NCBI RefSeq assembly: GCF_022267315.1
Contig: NZ_JAIKLE010000001.1
Location: 248,001-312,000, forward strand
DNA length: 64,000 nucleotides
DNA from: Maribellus maritimus
GTDB lineage: Bacteria > Bacteroidota > Bacteroidia > Bacteroidales > Prolixibacteraceae
Direction of reading: 5' to 3'
How positions within the stretch are numbered: the first letter of the stretch is position 1; each line of letters opens with the position of its first letter. The notes under the pieces were generated by a model. It was given only the letters and a program-made list of their open reading frames with translations, made no database searches and had not been told where the DNA came from. A program made the translations under genes and the position numbers. Positions 8,450 to 17,107 of the stretch are shown here, piece after piece.

Positions 8450-11400
8450 CTTTTCATATTTTTTTGAATCATTGAAATTATCTCTTTTTTTATAATTGGC
8501 TTTGAAATATAATCGTCGCATCCTGCATCAATTGCCTTTTGTTTGTCACCCTCCAAAGCAAAAGCTGTTTGCGCAATAATAACGACGTCCCGGTTAAACT
8601 CCTTTATTTTTTTCACAGCATCCAGACCATTCATTTTGGGCATTTTAATATCCATCAAAATGACATCAATGTCAGGATTCTTTTTTGCAATATCAATCGC
8701 ATCAATTCCAGTTTTTGCAAATAAAATTTCCCGAACTTCATTTTTTAAAATAATATCCAAATGTATCTGACTCACTTCATCATCTTCAGCAACAAGTATT
8801 TTTAGTTTTTCGTACGTCCCCTCTTCTGAGCTCATCTTTTCCTCTCCTTTTTTCAATTGAATCTCAGCATTGTGGTGTACTGTAAAATAAAAGGTCGAGC
8901 CTTTATTTTCTTCTGATTCAACCCACATTTTCCCTCCAAGCATTTCCGCATAAGATTTGGCAATTGAAAGACCTAGTCCGGAACCTTCAAAAACTCGTGA
9001 ATCCTCAACATCAGCCTGCTCAAATCGATTAAAAATCGCTTTCCTGCGATTTTCAGGAATTCCTATTCCGGTATCACGAACAAAAAACACAATCATGTCC
9101 GCTCTTCTTTCGCATCCTATTCTTATTGTTCCGCTCTTTGTAAACTTAATTGCGTTTTTTAACAAATTTGAAAGGATAGAGCTTAATTTGCTTTTATCGG
9201 TTTTTATTAACGATTCATCATTGGACAGCTTATTTTCAATAAGTAATTTAAGTCCTTTCCTTTTTGCCTCGAGACTAAAAAAATCGTACAGCGTTAAAAT
9301 ATGCTTACTAATATTCATTACTCTCAAAATAACTTTTACATTTCCTGTTTCAATTTTCGAGATTTCTACAATATCGTTTACAGTATTCAACAAACGCTCA
9401 CCGCTCTTTTGAATAATCTCAACATATTTATTCTGTTCTTGTCCTGTTAATCCGGGTTCTTTTAACAAACTTGTGAAGCCTAAGATTCCGTTCATCGGGG
9501 TGCGAATCTCATGGCTCATATTTGCAAGAAATGCCGATTTTAATTTATCAGCCTCTTCAGCTTTTTTCTTTGCTTTCCGCAATTCTATTTCAGTATTTTT
9601 TCTTTCAGTTATATCCTGGTTTACTCCGTATGCTTTTATAGTCTTTCCCTGCACGTTCTTTTCAACGAAAAAACGTACTCCGATATATCCATTTCCCCCA
9701 TCGAAATACAAAATCCGATGTTCAATGTGTCGATTAAAATTAGGGTCACCTGTTGCAATAGCTTTTTTTAATTCATCCGTAACGACAGACAAATCATCAG
9801 GGTGAACAAACTTCTCAACATATTCCTGGACGGTCATTTGATAGCCTCCCACTTCCTTGGCCGTAGTGTGAAATATTTTGTAAAAACTGTCAGTAAAGGT
9901 GAAGATACCGGTTTCTGTGTTAAGTTCCCATCCGCCCAGTCTTGCTATTTCCTGTGAGTTAATTAGCTTTTTTTGATTTTCTTCTGCCTTTTCTTTCGCT
10001 TTAATAAGTTCTTTCTCCGTTTCCTTCTGTGTAGTAACATCCCTTAATACACCTGTTATTTTAAGCGGATTATTTTTTTTATCCCGTAATAATTCTGCTG
10101 TAGAGTGAATAATTTTAAATTCATTGGTATTTTGCGGTATAACTGTAAATTCAATATCATAGGGCTTATTTTCATTTATCAAATCAATAAGTGCCTGATT
10201 AACCCTGTCTTTGTCTTCTTCGATTACTAAATCCATGATCTCTTCCGCTGAAAACCCCTTTTTTGTCAAATCAAGATTGTAAATTCTTTTCCCCTCGTCA
10301 GACCCCCAAAAAGTACCATCTTCTATATTATATTCCCAACTACCAATATGCCCGGCCTCCTGTGCCTTTCTATATCTTGACTCGTTCGTCTGCAAGGCGA
10401 TTTCAGCTTCTTTTTGAATTGTTATATCAACCCATTTACAAACTACATTTAATAAATTCCCATCACTGCCCAGGATAGGAAACATTGTAACATCAATCCA
10501 GGGATTATTAGCATTAACATAACTGTCAAAACCCGATCTTTCCCCAAACCATTGCAGTGTAAATCTGGCAGATTTTTTCTTTTTAAAAACTTCTTCAACT
10601 TTTGTTAAAAGATTTTGTTCAGCCAGATTCCTGTCCTGAAAAATATTGTAATTCCCTACAACTTGTTCTTCTTTCAGATTCAAGTGTTTTAACAGCGACT
10701 TGTTGATTTTGATTGCCGTTCCTTCCGGGTCCGCAATCCAAATTGCAATCGGACTGTTATCAATAATGGCATTTAAAAATATATTATGTTTTTGAATTTC
10801 ATTTTCTGCTTTTTTCCTTTCTGTTATATCTTCACCAGAACTAAGCGTACCGATAATATTACCTTTCTCGTCTTTTAAAAATGTATTATGCCATAAAAGA
10901 GTTTTATATTCCCCTGTTTTTGTGACAATTTCCGAATCAAAGTTCAGGAACTCCTCCTTTCTTTCAATTTTATCATAGAAACGATTACCAAGCTTCTTGC
11001 CTGAATCTTTTGGCAAACATGTATTAAACCAATTTTTGCCTTCCAGTTCACCTTTTTCATATCCAAGTAATTTATATCCACTATCATTGAGTAAAATTAC
11101 TTCTCCTTTACGATTTAATCTCAAAATAATTTCAGCGGCAATATTAAGATAGCTTTCTGCCATTTCTTTACTTCTCCGAAGTTCTGCATCATTTGCAGCT
11201 AAGCGCTGGTTGGAGGCTTCTAATTGATGTTCTCTTGCCTTAAGATGTTCATTAACGGAAGTTATTTCTTCAAGTGTCTTTTTGTGTTGGGTTATATCAG
11301 AAAAGGTTACTGTAAACTGTCCCTTTTTCTGGGAGAAAGCAGTTCCTTCAAAATACCTTTTGTTATTTTCAGAATAAATTACATATTTTTTTGTCTCGCC

Positions 11401-12159
11401 TTTTAAAGCCACCGGACCAAAATTTTCCAGCCATTTTTTCAATTCTTCAGCTGTTAGAATTTCACTTGCTTTCTTTCCAACAACATCTTCTTTCTTAATA
11501 TTTAAAAGATTTTCATATGTTGCGTTTACTTCCAGTGTTTCATAATCGATTGCATTTCCCTTTTTATCACAAATAATTTTATGTTTTGCATACCCGTCAA
11601 TCATTTTGTTTATCAGGATTTCAAATTCATCTTTTTGTCGGGATACTTCCGCCTCCGTATTTTTCTGATGTGTTACATCCATTAGTAATCCATTCCAAAT
11701 AACCTTCCCATCTGCTGCTTTTTCCGGTTGAGATTTACCGTGTATCCATATATACGAATTGTCTCTGTTTGATTTTACGCGATATTTATGATCCCATAAC
11801 GACATTTCATCCATCGATTCTTTTATGGATAACAAAAATTCATTTTGGTCATTTGGGTGCAGTCCCCCCATCATTTTATTCGGGTCCTGTAATTCGGAAA
11901 TCGGCTTGTTAAAAATCTTCTCCGCTCCTTTGCTAAGATAATCCATATGAAAATTACCTTTTTTGTCAACTGAGAATTGGAAAGAGGCTCCCGGCATTAG
12001 ATTAGAAATTGTTTCCAACTGCTGAAGCTTCTTATCTTTTTGTTGAATCTCGTTTTCCAGTTTTTGCTTTTGCTTTAGCAATTCTGCAACCAACTCTTCA
12101 TTCCCTGATTTTCTTTCTTCTGGAAAATTTTTCTTTTTATGAGAGGAATCTGATTTCAT
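8422..12159 (-). CDS. Soluble multi-PAS hybrid histidine kinase
   Basis: A 1245-residue sensor kinase with no signal peptide or membrane segment, so probably cytoplasmic. A charged coiled coil (about 15-55) is followed by about six PAS/PAC modules, each ending in a DITERK-like PAC motif. Then come a HisKA domain (about 870-940, phospho-acceptor in NMSHEIRTPMNG near 884), a HATPase domain (N-box SNLLKNAIKFT, DTGIGIPENR near 1028, GSGLGLSIAK) and a C-terminal receiver domain with VLMDIKMPKMNG (phospho-acceptor Asp near 1170). No output domain or partner regulator is encoded nearby, so its target is unknown. It is monocistronic and convergent with the xyl operon. Confidence 0.93.
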   Translation of the reverse strand: MKSDSSHKKKNFPEERKSGNEELVAELLKQKQKLENEIQQKDKKLQQLETISNLMPGASFQFSVDKKGNFHMDYLSKGAEKIFNKPISELQDPNKMMGGLHPNDQNEFLLSIKESMDEMSLWDHKYRVKSNRDNSYIWIHGKSQPEKAADGKVIWNGLLMDVTHQKNTEAEVSRQKDEFEILINKMIDGYAKHKIICDKKGNAIDYETLEVNATYENLLNIKKEDVVGKKASEILTAEELKKWLENFGPVALKGETKKYVIYSENNKRYFEGTAFSQKKGQFTVTFSDITQHKKTLEEITSVNEHLKAREHQLEASNQRLAANDAELRRSKEMAESYLNIAAEIILRLNRKGEVILLNDSGYKLLGYEKGELEGKNWFNTCLPKDSGKKLGNRFYDKIERKEEFLNFDSEIVTKTGEYKTLLWHNTFLKDEKGNIIGTLSSGEDITERKKAENEIQKHNIFLNAIIDNSPIAIWIADPEGTAIKINKSLLKHLNLKEEQVVGNYNIFQDRNLAEQNLLTKVEEVFKKKKSARFTLQWFGERSGFDSYVNANNPWIDVTMFPILGSDGNLLNVVCKWVDITIQKEAEIALQTNESRYRKAQEAGHIGSWEYNIEDGTFWGSDEGKRIYNLDLTKKGFSAEEIMDLVIEEDKDRVNQALIDLINENKPYDIEFTVIPQNTNEFKIIHSTAELLRDKKNNPLKITGVLRDVTTQKETEKELIKAKEKAEENQKKLINSQEIARLGGWELNTETGIFTFTDSFYKIFHTTAKEVGGYQMTVQEYVEKFVHPDDLSVVTDELKKAIATGDPNFNRHIEHRILYFDGGNGYIGVRFFVEKNVQGKTIKAYGVNQDITERKNTEIELRKAKKKAEEADKLKSAFLANMSHEIRTPMNGILGFTSLLKEPGLTGQEQNKYVEIIQKSGERLLNTVNDIVEISKIETGNVKVILRVMNISKHILTLYDFFSLEAKRKGLKLLIENKLSNDESLIKTDKSKLSSILSNLLKNAIKFTKSGTIRIGCERRADMIVFFVRDTGIGIPENRRKAIFNRFEQADVEDSRVFEGSGLGLSIAKSYAEMLGGKMWVESEENKGSTFYFTVHHNAEIQLKKGEEKMSSEEGTYEKLKILVAEDDEVSQIHLDIILKNEVREILFAKTGIDAIDIAKKNPDIDVILMDIKMPKMNGLDAVKKIKEFNRDVVIIAQTAFALEGDKQKAIDAGCDDYISKPIIKKEIISMIQKNMKRKKGPAINS

Positions 12160-12262
12160 AAGTTTGCCCAGGTTTTCCTCAAATATATTAAAAAAACATA
12201 CGCATATTTATAATTTAATGATTATCAATACTAAATACAAGCTACAACTGAAGTTAGAGCAC

Positions 12263-12278
12263 TCACAATTCATTGTGA
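12263..12278. promoter_or_regulatory. 16-bp palindrome upstream of the histidine kinase
   Basis: TCACAAT-TC-ATTGTGA is a 7-2-7 inverted repeat about 104 bases upstream of the kinase start, between the sucCD terminator and the kinase gene. It could be an operator. No regulator can be named from it. Confidence 0.3.
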
Positions 12279-12305
12279 ACTGACATCGACTTGGAAAATT
12301 TACAA

Positions 12306-12340
12306 CAAAAAAGCCGGCCACTTTCTCAGTGATCGGCTTT
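12306..12340 (-). terminator. sucCD terminator
   Basis: AAAGCCG pairs with CGGCTTT and, further in, CACT pairs with AGTG around a TTCTC loop. On the minus strand the hairpin is followed by TTTTTTG. It lies 28 bases beyond the sucD stop. Confidence 0.8.
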
Positions 12341-12367
12341 GTTTGATAAAAATATGATAGTAGTTTT

Positions 12368-13240
12368 TTACAATCCCAGCTTTTCTTTTACTAAACCGGG
12401 TATTTGGTTTGGCTCTTTTGCTACTGGAACCCCAGCCTCATTAAATGCTTTTACTTTTTCCTCAGCTGTACCTGCACCACTCGAAATAATAGCCCCGGCA
12501 TGTCCCATTCGTTTTCCGGGAGGAGCCGACTGGCCTGCGATAAATGCTACTACAGGTTTGGTCATTTTTTCTTTGATAAATGCGGCTGCCTGTTCTTCAG
12601 CATCACCACCAATTTCACCGATTAAAACGACTGCATCCGTATCCGGGTCTTTTTCATATCTCTCAAGCAAATCGATAAAATACAATCCTGAAACAGAGTC
12701 ACCTCCTATTCCTACACAAGTCGACTGCCCCAATCCATTTTCGGTAAGCATATTTACAACCTCGTAGGTTAAAGTTCCCGAACGGGAAATCAAACCAATA
12801 TTTCCTTTTTTGAAAATCATAGCCGGAAGAATTCCAATCAAACACTCTTCCGGAGTAATCAAGCCGGGGCAATTGGCTCCAACCAATTTCGTACCGTTAC
12901 GTTTTAAAACCGGAGTAACTTTAATCATGTCCTGAACCGGGACATGTTCGGTAATACAAACCACCAGTTCCACACCTGCATAACTTGCTTCCAAAATAGC
13001 ATCTCCGGCAAACGGAGCAGGAACAAAAATCACAGACGCATTGGCTCCGGTTGCTTTAACCGCTTCTTCAACGGTATTAAAAACCGGAACTCCGCCAACA
13101 TCACTTCCTCCTTTTCCTGGAGAAATTCCACCAACAATATTGGTACCGTAATCCAACATCTTTGAAGTGTGAAATGCACCGTCACGACCGGTAATTCCCT
13201 GTACTAAAACTTTGGTATCTTTATTTATTAAAATGCTCAT
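12368..13240 (-). CDS. sucD: Succinyl-CoA synthetase alpha subunit
   Basis: A 290-residue subunit of succinate-CoA ligase, which interconverts succinyl-CoA and succinate with NTP formation in the TCA cycle. Seen are the CoA-binding Rossmann start ([13 protein letters not shown]), the GANCPGLI segment, [18 protein letters not shown] and the GHAGAII loop carrying the phosphorylated histidine. Full family length. It follows sucC by 21 bases on the same strand and ends at a clear terminator, so the two genes form an operon with the beta subunit first. Confidence 0.97.
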   Translation of the reverse strand: MSILINKDTKVLVQGITGRDGAFHTSKMLDYGTNIVGGISPGKGGSDVGGVPVFNTVEEAVKATGANASVIFVPAPFAGDAILEASYAGVELVVCITEHVPVQDMIKVTPVLKRNGTKLVGANCPGLITPEECLIGILPAMIFKKGNIGLISRSGTLTYEVVNMLTENGLGQSTCVGIGGDSVSGLYFIDLLERYEKDPDTDAVVLIGEIGGDAEEQAAAFIKEKMTKPVVAFIAGQSAPPGKRMGHAGAIISSGAGTAEEKVKAFNEAGVPVAKEPNQIPGLVKEKLGL

Positions 13241-13261
13241 TGCTTTCTTCTTTTTGACATG

Positions 13262-14395
13262 TTACTTTTGACTTAACTCGATCGCTTTCTGAGCAGCTTC
13301 ACTCATGGTTGAAACTGTTGGTAACCCATAATCCTTAATAATTTCCAGGCCTTCTTTGGCGTTTGTTCCCGACAAGCGGATTACAACCGGAATTTCAGTT
13401 TTAATCTCAGTAAGAGCCGTTACCAAACCGCGTGCAACATCATCGCAGCGGGTAATACCACCAAAAATGTTAATCATTACTGCTGTAACGTTTTTATCGC
13501 TTAGCAGGATGTTCATAGCATCAACCACCTTTTGCGGATTGGAAGAGCCACCGATATCGAGAAAGTTGGCCGGTTCACCACCATACAACTTAATCATATC
13601 CATTGTAGCCATTGCCAGGCCAGCGCCGTTCACCATACAACCAATATTACCGTCGAGCTTTACATACGAAAGTCCTTTTTCGTTGGCATCAATTTCTTTT
13701 TGCTCGTCTTCAGTAACTTCGCGCATTTTCAGAATTTCCTTTTGACGATACAAAGCGTTATCATCAAAATTCATTTTACCGTCGATGGCTAAAACCTGTC
13801 CGTCGGGTGTCAGAACCAGCGGGTTGATTTCTGCCAGCGAAGAATCGCTTTCAACATACAATTTGTACAGTTTTACCAAAATGGCTGCTGCCTGACGCAC
13901 CTCTTTCGGGTCGCTAAATAGTTGTAAAGCTATTTTTCGTGCCTGCCAATCCATCAATCCCATGGTGGGATCGATTGCCATTTTAATAATTTTTTCCGGA
14001 GAAACACGGGCAACCTCTTCAATTTCTACACCTCCTTCGGCACTGGCCATTAAAGTCACTGCTTTTGCATTCCGATCATTAATTAACCCAACGTAAAACT
14101 CTTTTTCAATGTCAACTGCGTCGGCAACCAGCACTTTTTCGACTGTCAGTCCTTTGATGTCCATACCGAGGATTTGCTTTGCTTTTTCAACTGCTTCCTC
14201 TTTGGTTTTTGCCAGTTTTACACCACCAGCTTTCCCGCGGCCACCAACATGAACCTGTGCTTTAACCACACGAAGTTTGTCGTCGTTAGGAACTTTTTCT
14301 AAAACTTCTTCTACCGAATGGCAAACAACACCATCCGGAACAGGAATCCCGTACTTCCTGAATAAATTTCGGGCTTGATATTCGTGAATTTTCAT
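13262..14395 (-). CDS. sucC: Succinyl-CoA synthetase beta subunit
   Basis: A 377-residue ATP-grasp subunit pairing with SucD. It starts with MKIHEYQARNLFRKYGIPVP, the family N-terminus. It then has the ATP-grasp glycine loop (GGRGKAGGVK), the metal-binding LAEINPLVL and DGKMNFDDNAL, and the C-terminal GCMVNGAGLAM and FGGITRCD segments of the ligase domain that contacts SucD. Whether ATP or GTP is used cannot be told safely from sequence. First gene of sucCD. Confidence 0.97.
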   Translation of the reverse strand: MKIHEYQARNLFRKYGIPVPDGVVCHSVEEVLEKVPNDDKLRVVKAQVHVGGRGKAGGVKLAKTKEEAVEKAKQILGMDIKGLTVEKVLVADAVDIEKEFYVGLINDRNAKAVTLMASAEGGVEIEEVARVSPEKIIKMAIDPTMGLMDWQARKIALQLFSDPKEVRQAAAILVKLYKLYVESDSSLAEINPLVLTPDGQVLAIDGKMNFDDNALYRQKEILKMREVTEDEQKEIDANEKGLSYVKLDGNIGCMVNGAGLAMATMDMIKLYGGEPANFLDIGGSSNPQKVVDAMNILLSDKNVTAVMINIFGGITRCDDVARGLVTALTEIKTEIPVVIRLSGTNAKEGLEIIKDYGLPTVSTMSEAAQKAIELSQK

Positions 14396-14432
14396 CTTTA
14401 TTTATTAGAATATAGAAGTAAAAAATATGCCG

Positions 14433-14440
14433 CAAAAGTA
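14433..14440 (-). promoter_or_regulatory. Putative sucCD -7 promoter element
   Basis: On the minus strand TACTTTTG matches TAnnTTTG exactly, 38 bases upstream of the sucC start. A convincing -33 element at standard spacing is not seen. Confidence 0.4.
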
Positions 14441-14596
14441 CCAAATATTAATATATTCATACCTATCAATATGTAGATTTTTTTTATGACATTTAACATG
14501 TGTGCATCATAAACAAAATCCAGATATGTAATTTATTATTGACTAAAATCATTAACACCCTGAAAATATAAATTCTGTTTGCTCGTTTTTTTCACT

Positions 14597-14604
14597 TAGA
14601 TTTG
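14597..14604 (+). promoter_or_regulatory. Putative -7 promoter element of the SIS-domain gene
   Basis: TAGATTTG matches TAnnTTTG, 16 bases before the ATG at 14621. A TTTG 15 bases further upstream could be a closely spaced -33 element. The 5' leader would be very short. Confidence 0.4.
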
Positions 14605-14620
14605 CGGCAAATTTTCCAAC

Positions 14621-15253
14621 ATGAAAGAAGCCATCAGAAAAGTAATTAAGCAGGAAGCAGAAGCAATTCAAGGTATTCCTGTAACAGATAATTTTGTAAA
14701 AGCCGTTGACTTAATCTTTGAAAGAGTGCATGAAAAAAAAGGAAAACTGGTTGCCAGTGGTATGGGAAAAGCAGGTCAAATAGCACTTAATATCGCCACT
14801 ACATTCAGTTCAACAGGAACTCCATCGGTATTTTTACACCCAAGTGATTCGCAACATGGAGATTTGGGTGTTGTGCAGGAAAACGATGTATTATTCCTGA
14901 TTTCAAACTCCGGGAGAACCCGTGAAATATTGGAATTGGTTGAGCTCGCAGAAATACTTCATCCCGGGTTGCCATTGATCGTTATCTCCGGAAACCCGGA
15001 AAGCATTCTGGCAAAATCTGCAGATGCATTTATTTACACCGGAAATCCTTCTGAAGTGTGTCCTCTTGGGCTTTCCCCAACAACGTCGACAACTGTGATG
15101 ACGGTAATTGGTGATGCATTGGTAGTTTCACTTATGAATAAAATTGGTTTTACCAGCGAAGAATACGCTAAACGCCACCACGGTGGCTATCTGGGCGATA
15201 AGTCTCGTTTGCAGGCGAGGATACTAAAAGAAGAACAAGACAAGACAAAATAA
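14621..15253 (+). CDS. SIS-domain sugar-phosphate isomerase, KdsD-like without CBS
   Basis: A 210-residue SIS-domain protein. Motifs LVASGMGKAGQIA, TGTPSVFLHPSDSQHGDLG, ISNSGRT, the catalytic-type HHGG (in AKRHHGGYLG) and SPTTSTT are those of arabinose 5-phosphate isomerases (KdsD/KpsF/GutQ), which make the precursor of Kdo. Classical KdsD is about 320 residues with two C-terminal CBS domains. This protein stops right after the SIS core. It may be a single-domain arabinose 5-phosphate isomerase or act on another sugar phosphate. A 52-base gap separates it from the next gene, and co-transcription is possible. Confidence 0.82.
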   Translation: MKEAIRKVIKQEAEAIQGIPVTDNFVKAVDLIFERVHEKKGKLVASGMGKAGQIALNIATTFSSTGTPSVFLHPSDSQHGDLGVVQENDVLFLISNSGRTREILELVELAEILHPGLPLIVISGNPESILAKSADAFIYTGNPSEVCPLGLSPTTSTTVMTVIGDALVVSLMNKIGFTSEEYAKRHHGGYLGDKSRLQARILKEEQDKTK

Positions 15254-15305
15254 TAAACAGATGCCAGGTTTAAAACTCGCTGGCTAAAAAAATAGTTGGC
15301 TAAAA

Positions 15306-15848
15306 ATGAGGATTACGAAAGAAAATACGATAGGATTGGTTATTGATATTCAGGAACGTCTGTTTCCTGTAATGTGGGAAAAAGAAAATTTGCTAAAAAA
15401 TTGTGCGATTTTACTAAACGGGTTAAAAGAGCTTTCCTTACCAACCATAGTAACCCAACAATATACCAAAGGTTTGGGTGAAACACTTCAGGAAATTAAA
15501 GCAACAATTGCTGATTTTAATTACGTTGAAAAACGTGATTTTAGCTGTTGCGACGAGCTCAAAGTAGCTGAAAAATTAAAGGTATCGGGTGCTGAAAATG
15601 TAATTATCTGCGGGATTGAATCACATGTTTGTGTATTACAAACTGCAGTTGATTTAAAAGAAGCAGGCTTAAACCCGGTGGTTGTTATGGATTGTGTTTC
15701 GTCGCGCTCAAAAGAAAGCATAGATATAGCAAAAGAGCGTTTTCGTTATGAAAGAATTATGATGACTTCTTACGAATCAATTCTGTTCGAGCTTACACGA
15801 ACTGCGGGAGCACCCGAATTCAGGGCTATTTCGAAGTTGGTGAAATAA
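15306..15848 (+). CDS. Isochorismatase-family cysteine hydrolase
   Basis: A 180-residue protein with the isochorismatase fold. The Asp-Lys-Cys triad can be placed: Asp in LVIDIQERLF (near residue 14), Lys in VEKRDFS (near 78), and Cys in GIESHVCVLQT (near 109). It resembles the YcaC branch, whose natural substrates are poorly known. No siderophore or nicotinamide genes are adjacent, so a precise activity is not proposed. Confidence 0.85.
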   Translation: MRITKENTIGLVIDIQERLFPVMWEKENLLKNCAILLNGLKELSLPTIVTQQYTKGLGETLQEIKATIADFNYVEKRDFSCCDELKVAEKLKVSGAENVIICGIESHVCVLQTAVDLKEAGLNPVVVMDCVSSRSKESIDIAKERFRYERIMMTSYESILFELTRTAGAPEFRAISKLVK

Positions 15849-16009
15849 TTCAATGTACAAAAACAATTTTCCGGGTCACAACGGTGCCGTTATTTAAATT
15901 TACCTGCAACCACAAACCAGTTTGGAACAAATTTGTCTCTTTTAAAACATTCTTAGTCTTCTTAGCCCTTTTGTTTTTTCTACTTAAATTTACAGAAAAA
16001 CCTTCGGCT

Positions 16010-17047
16010 ATGATTGACAACCTGAAAATCTATTATTTTACCGGTACTGGTAATGCCCAGGCTGTTGCCAACTGGATTGCTGAATACTTTTCGGAAAACA
16101 AAATCAAAACAGAAATCACAAAAATATCTCCTTCTCTCCGCATCGGCGCTGATGAAGTTGGGGAAAATTCTTTAATAGGCTTTTGCTACCCCACACACGG
16201 TTTTAATGCCCCTCCTGTTGTTATCGACTTTTTACTCCGCTTTCCAAAACAGAAAAACAAAGTTTTTCTTATAAATACGCGGGCGGGAATGAAACTTTCA
16301 AAATTATTTACCCCCGGCATGAGCGGGCTTGCTCAACTTTTACCGGCTTTGATTTTAAAATTGAAAGGCTTTCAAATTATTGGGATGCAACCCATGGATT
16401 TGCCATCAAACTGGATTTCAATTCACCCGGGTTTACGGGAAAAAGTTGTAGAATCTATCTTTATACGTTGTAAAAGAATTACTCAAAACGTTGCCATAAA
16501 ATTGATTACAGAGAAACGTTTTTTCAAAGGGTTACTCTCGCTTCCTCTTGATCTGGCGGTCAGTCCAATCTCAATAGGATATTATCTCTTTGGAAGATTT
16601 GCACTGACTAAAACATATATTGCAGGAAACAAATGCAATGGCTGCCGGATTTGTGAAAAACAATGCCCGGTTCAAGCCATTCAGATGAAAAACAATCGTC
16701 CGTTTTGGACCGGAAAGTGTGAGAGTTGTATGCACTGTATGAATATTTGCCCCAAAAAAGCCATTCAAACACCACATCTTTTTGTAGCAGTCGTATGGTG
16801 GTTAATTTTTTCCATAATTCCACTTTTTTTCACTTCAAAGTTAGCCCCTGAAGACAGTTTTATGCACGCCCATTCTAATCTCGTTTTGTGGACAACGATC
16901 TTTATTACCGGGCTTCCTGTTGTGTTTTTCAGTTACAGAATCCTGCATCTCCTGCTTCGCTATCGTTTTTTCAACTGGCTGATTACATATACATCATTTA
17001 CCCGACTGCCTTTTTGGCGGCGATATTTTGCTCCTAATAAATATTAA
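16010..17047 (+). CDS. Flavodoxin-ferredoxin membrane-associated protein (EFR1 type)
   Basis: A 345-residue protein from the ATG at 16010. The family start (IYYFTGTGNAQ, FMN-binding flavodoxin loop) begins there, so a longer GTG start at 15884 is unlikely. Order of parts: flavodoxin-like domain (about 1-160), two 4Fe-4S ferredoxin motifs (CNGCRICEKQC near residue 210 and CESCMHCMNIC near 237), then two hydrophobic C-terminal segments (about 255-275 and 295-320) suggesting membrane attachment. Such proteins are presumed electron carriers between FMN and iron-sulfur clusters. The partners are unknown and no redox complex lies nearby. Confidence 0.85.
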   Translation: MIDNLKIYYFTGTGNAQAVANWIAEYFSENKIKTEITKISPSLRIGADEVGENSLIGFCYPTHGFNAPPVVIDFLLRFPKQKNKVFLINTRAGMKLSKLFTPGMSGLAQLLPALILKLKGFQIIGMQPMDLPSNWISIHPGLREKVVESIFIRCKRITQNVAIKLITEKRFFKGLLSLPLDLAVSPISIGYYLFGRFALTKTYIAGNKCNGCRICEKQCPVQAIQMKNNRPFWTGKCESCMHCMNICPKKAIQTPHLFVAVVWWLIFSIIPLFFTSKLAPEDSFMHAHSNLVLWTTIFITGLPVVFFSYRILHLLLRYRFFNWLITYTSFTRLPFWRRYFAPNKY

Positions 17048-17072
17048 AAAAGGAAAAGTTGATTCTCTTTAC

Positions 17073-17080
17073 TATTTTTG
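17073..17080 (+). promoter_or_regulatory. Putative -7 element of the rhamnosidase gene
   Basis: TATTTTTG matches TAnnTTTG 27 bases before the ATG at 17108. It overlaps the TTG codon at 17078, which argues against that codon as the start of translation. Confidence 0.45.
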
Positions 17081-17107
17081 AATAAAAAACGAATTGTAAC
17101 CTGCACC

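Noticed and set aside
8957-9412. 151-aa plus-strand open frame within the histidine kinase
   Set aside because: It overlaps the HATPase region of the real gene on the other strand and shows no family motif.
12263-12278. Possible CRP site
   Set aside because: CRP sites read TGTGA-N6-TCACA. Here the half-sites are in the opposite order (TCACAAT...ATTGTGA), so a CRP assignment is not supported.
15884-16009. GTG start for the flavodoxin-ferredoxin protein
   Set aside because: The extension would place a hydrophobic leader before the FMN loop, whereas family members start at the flavodoxin strand.
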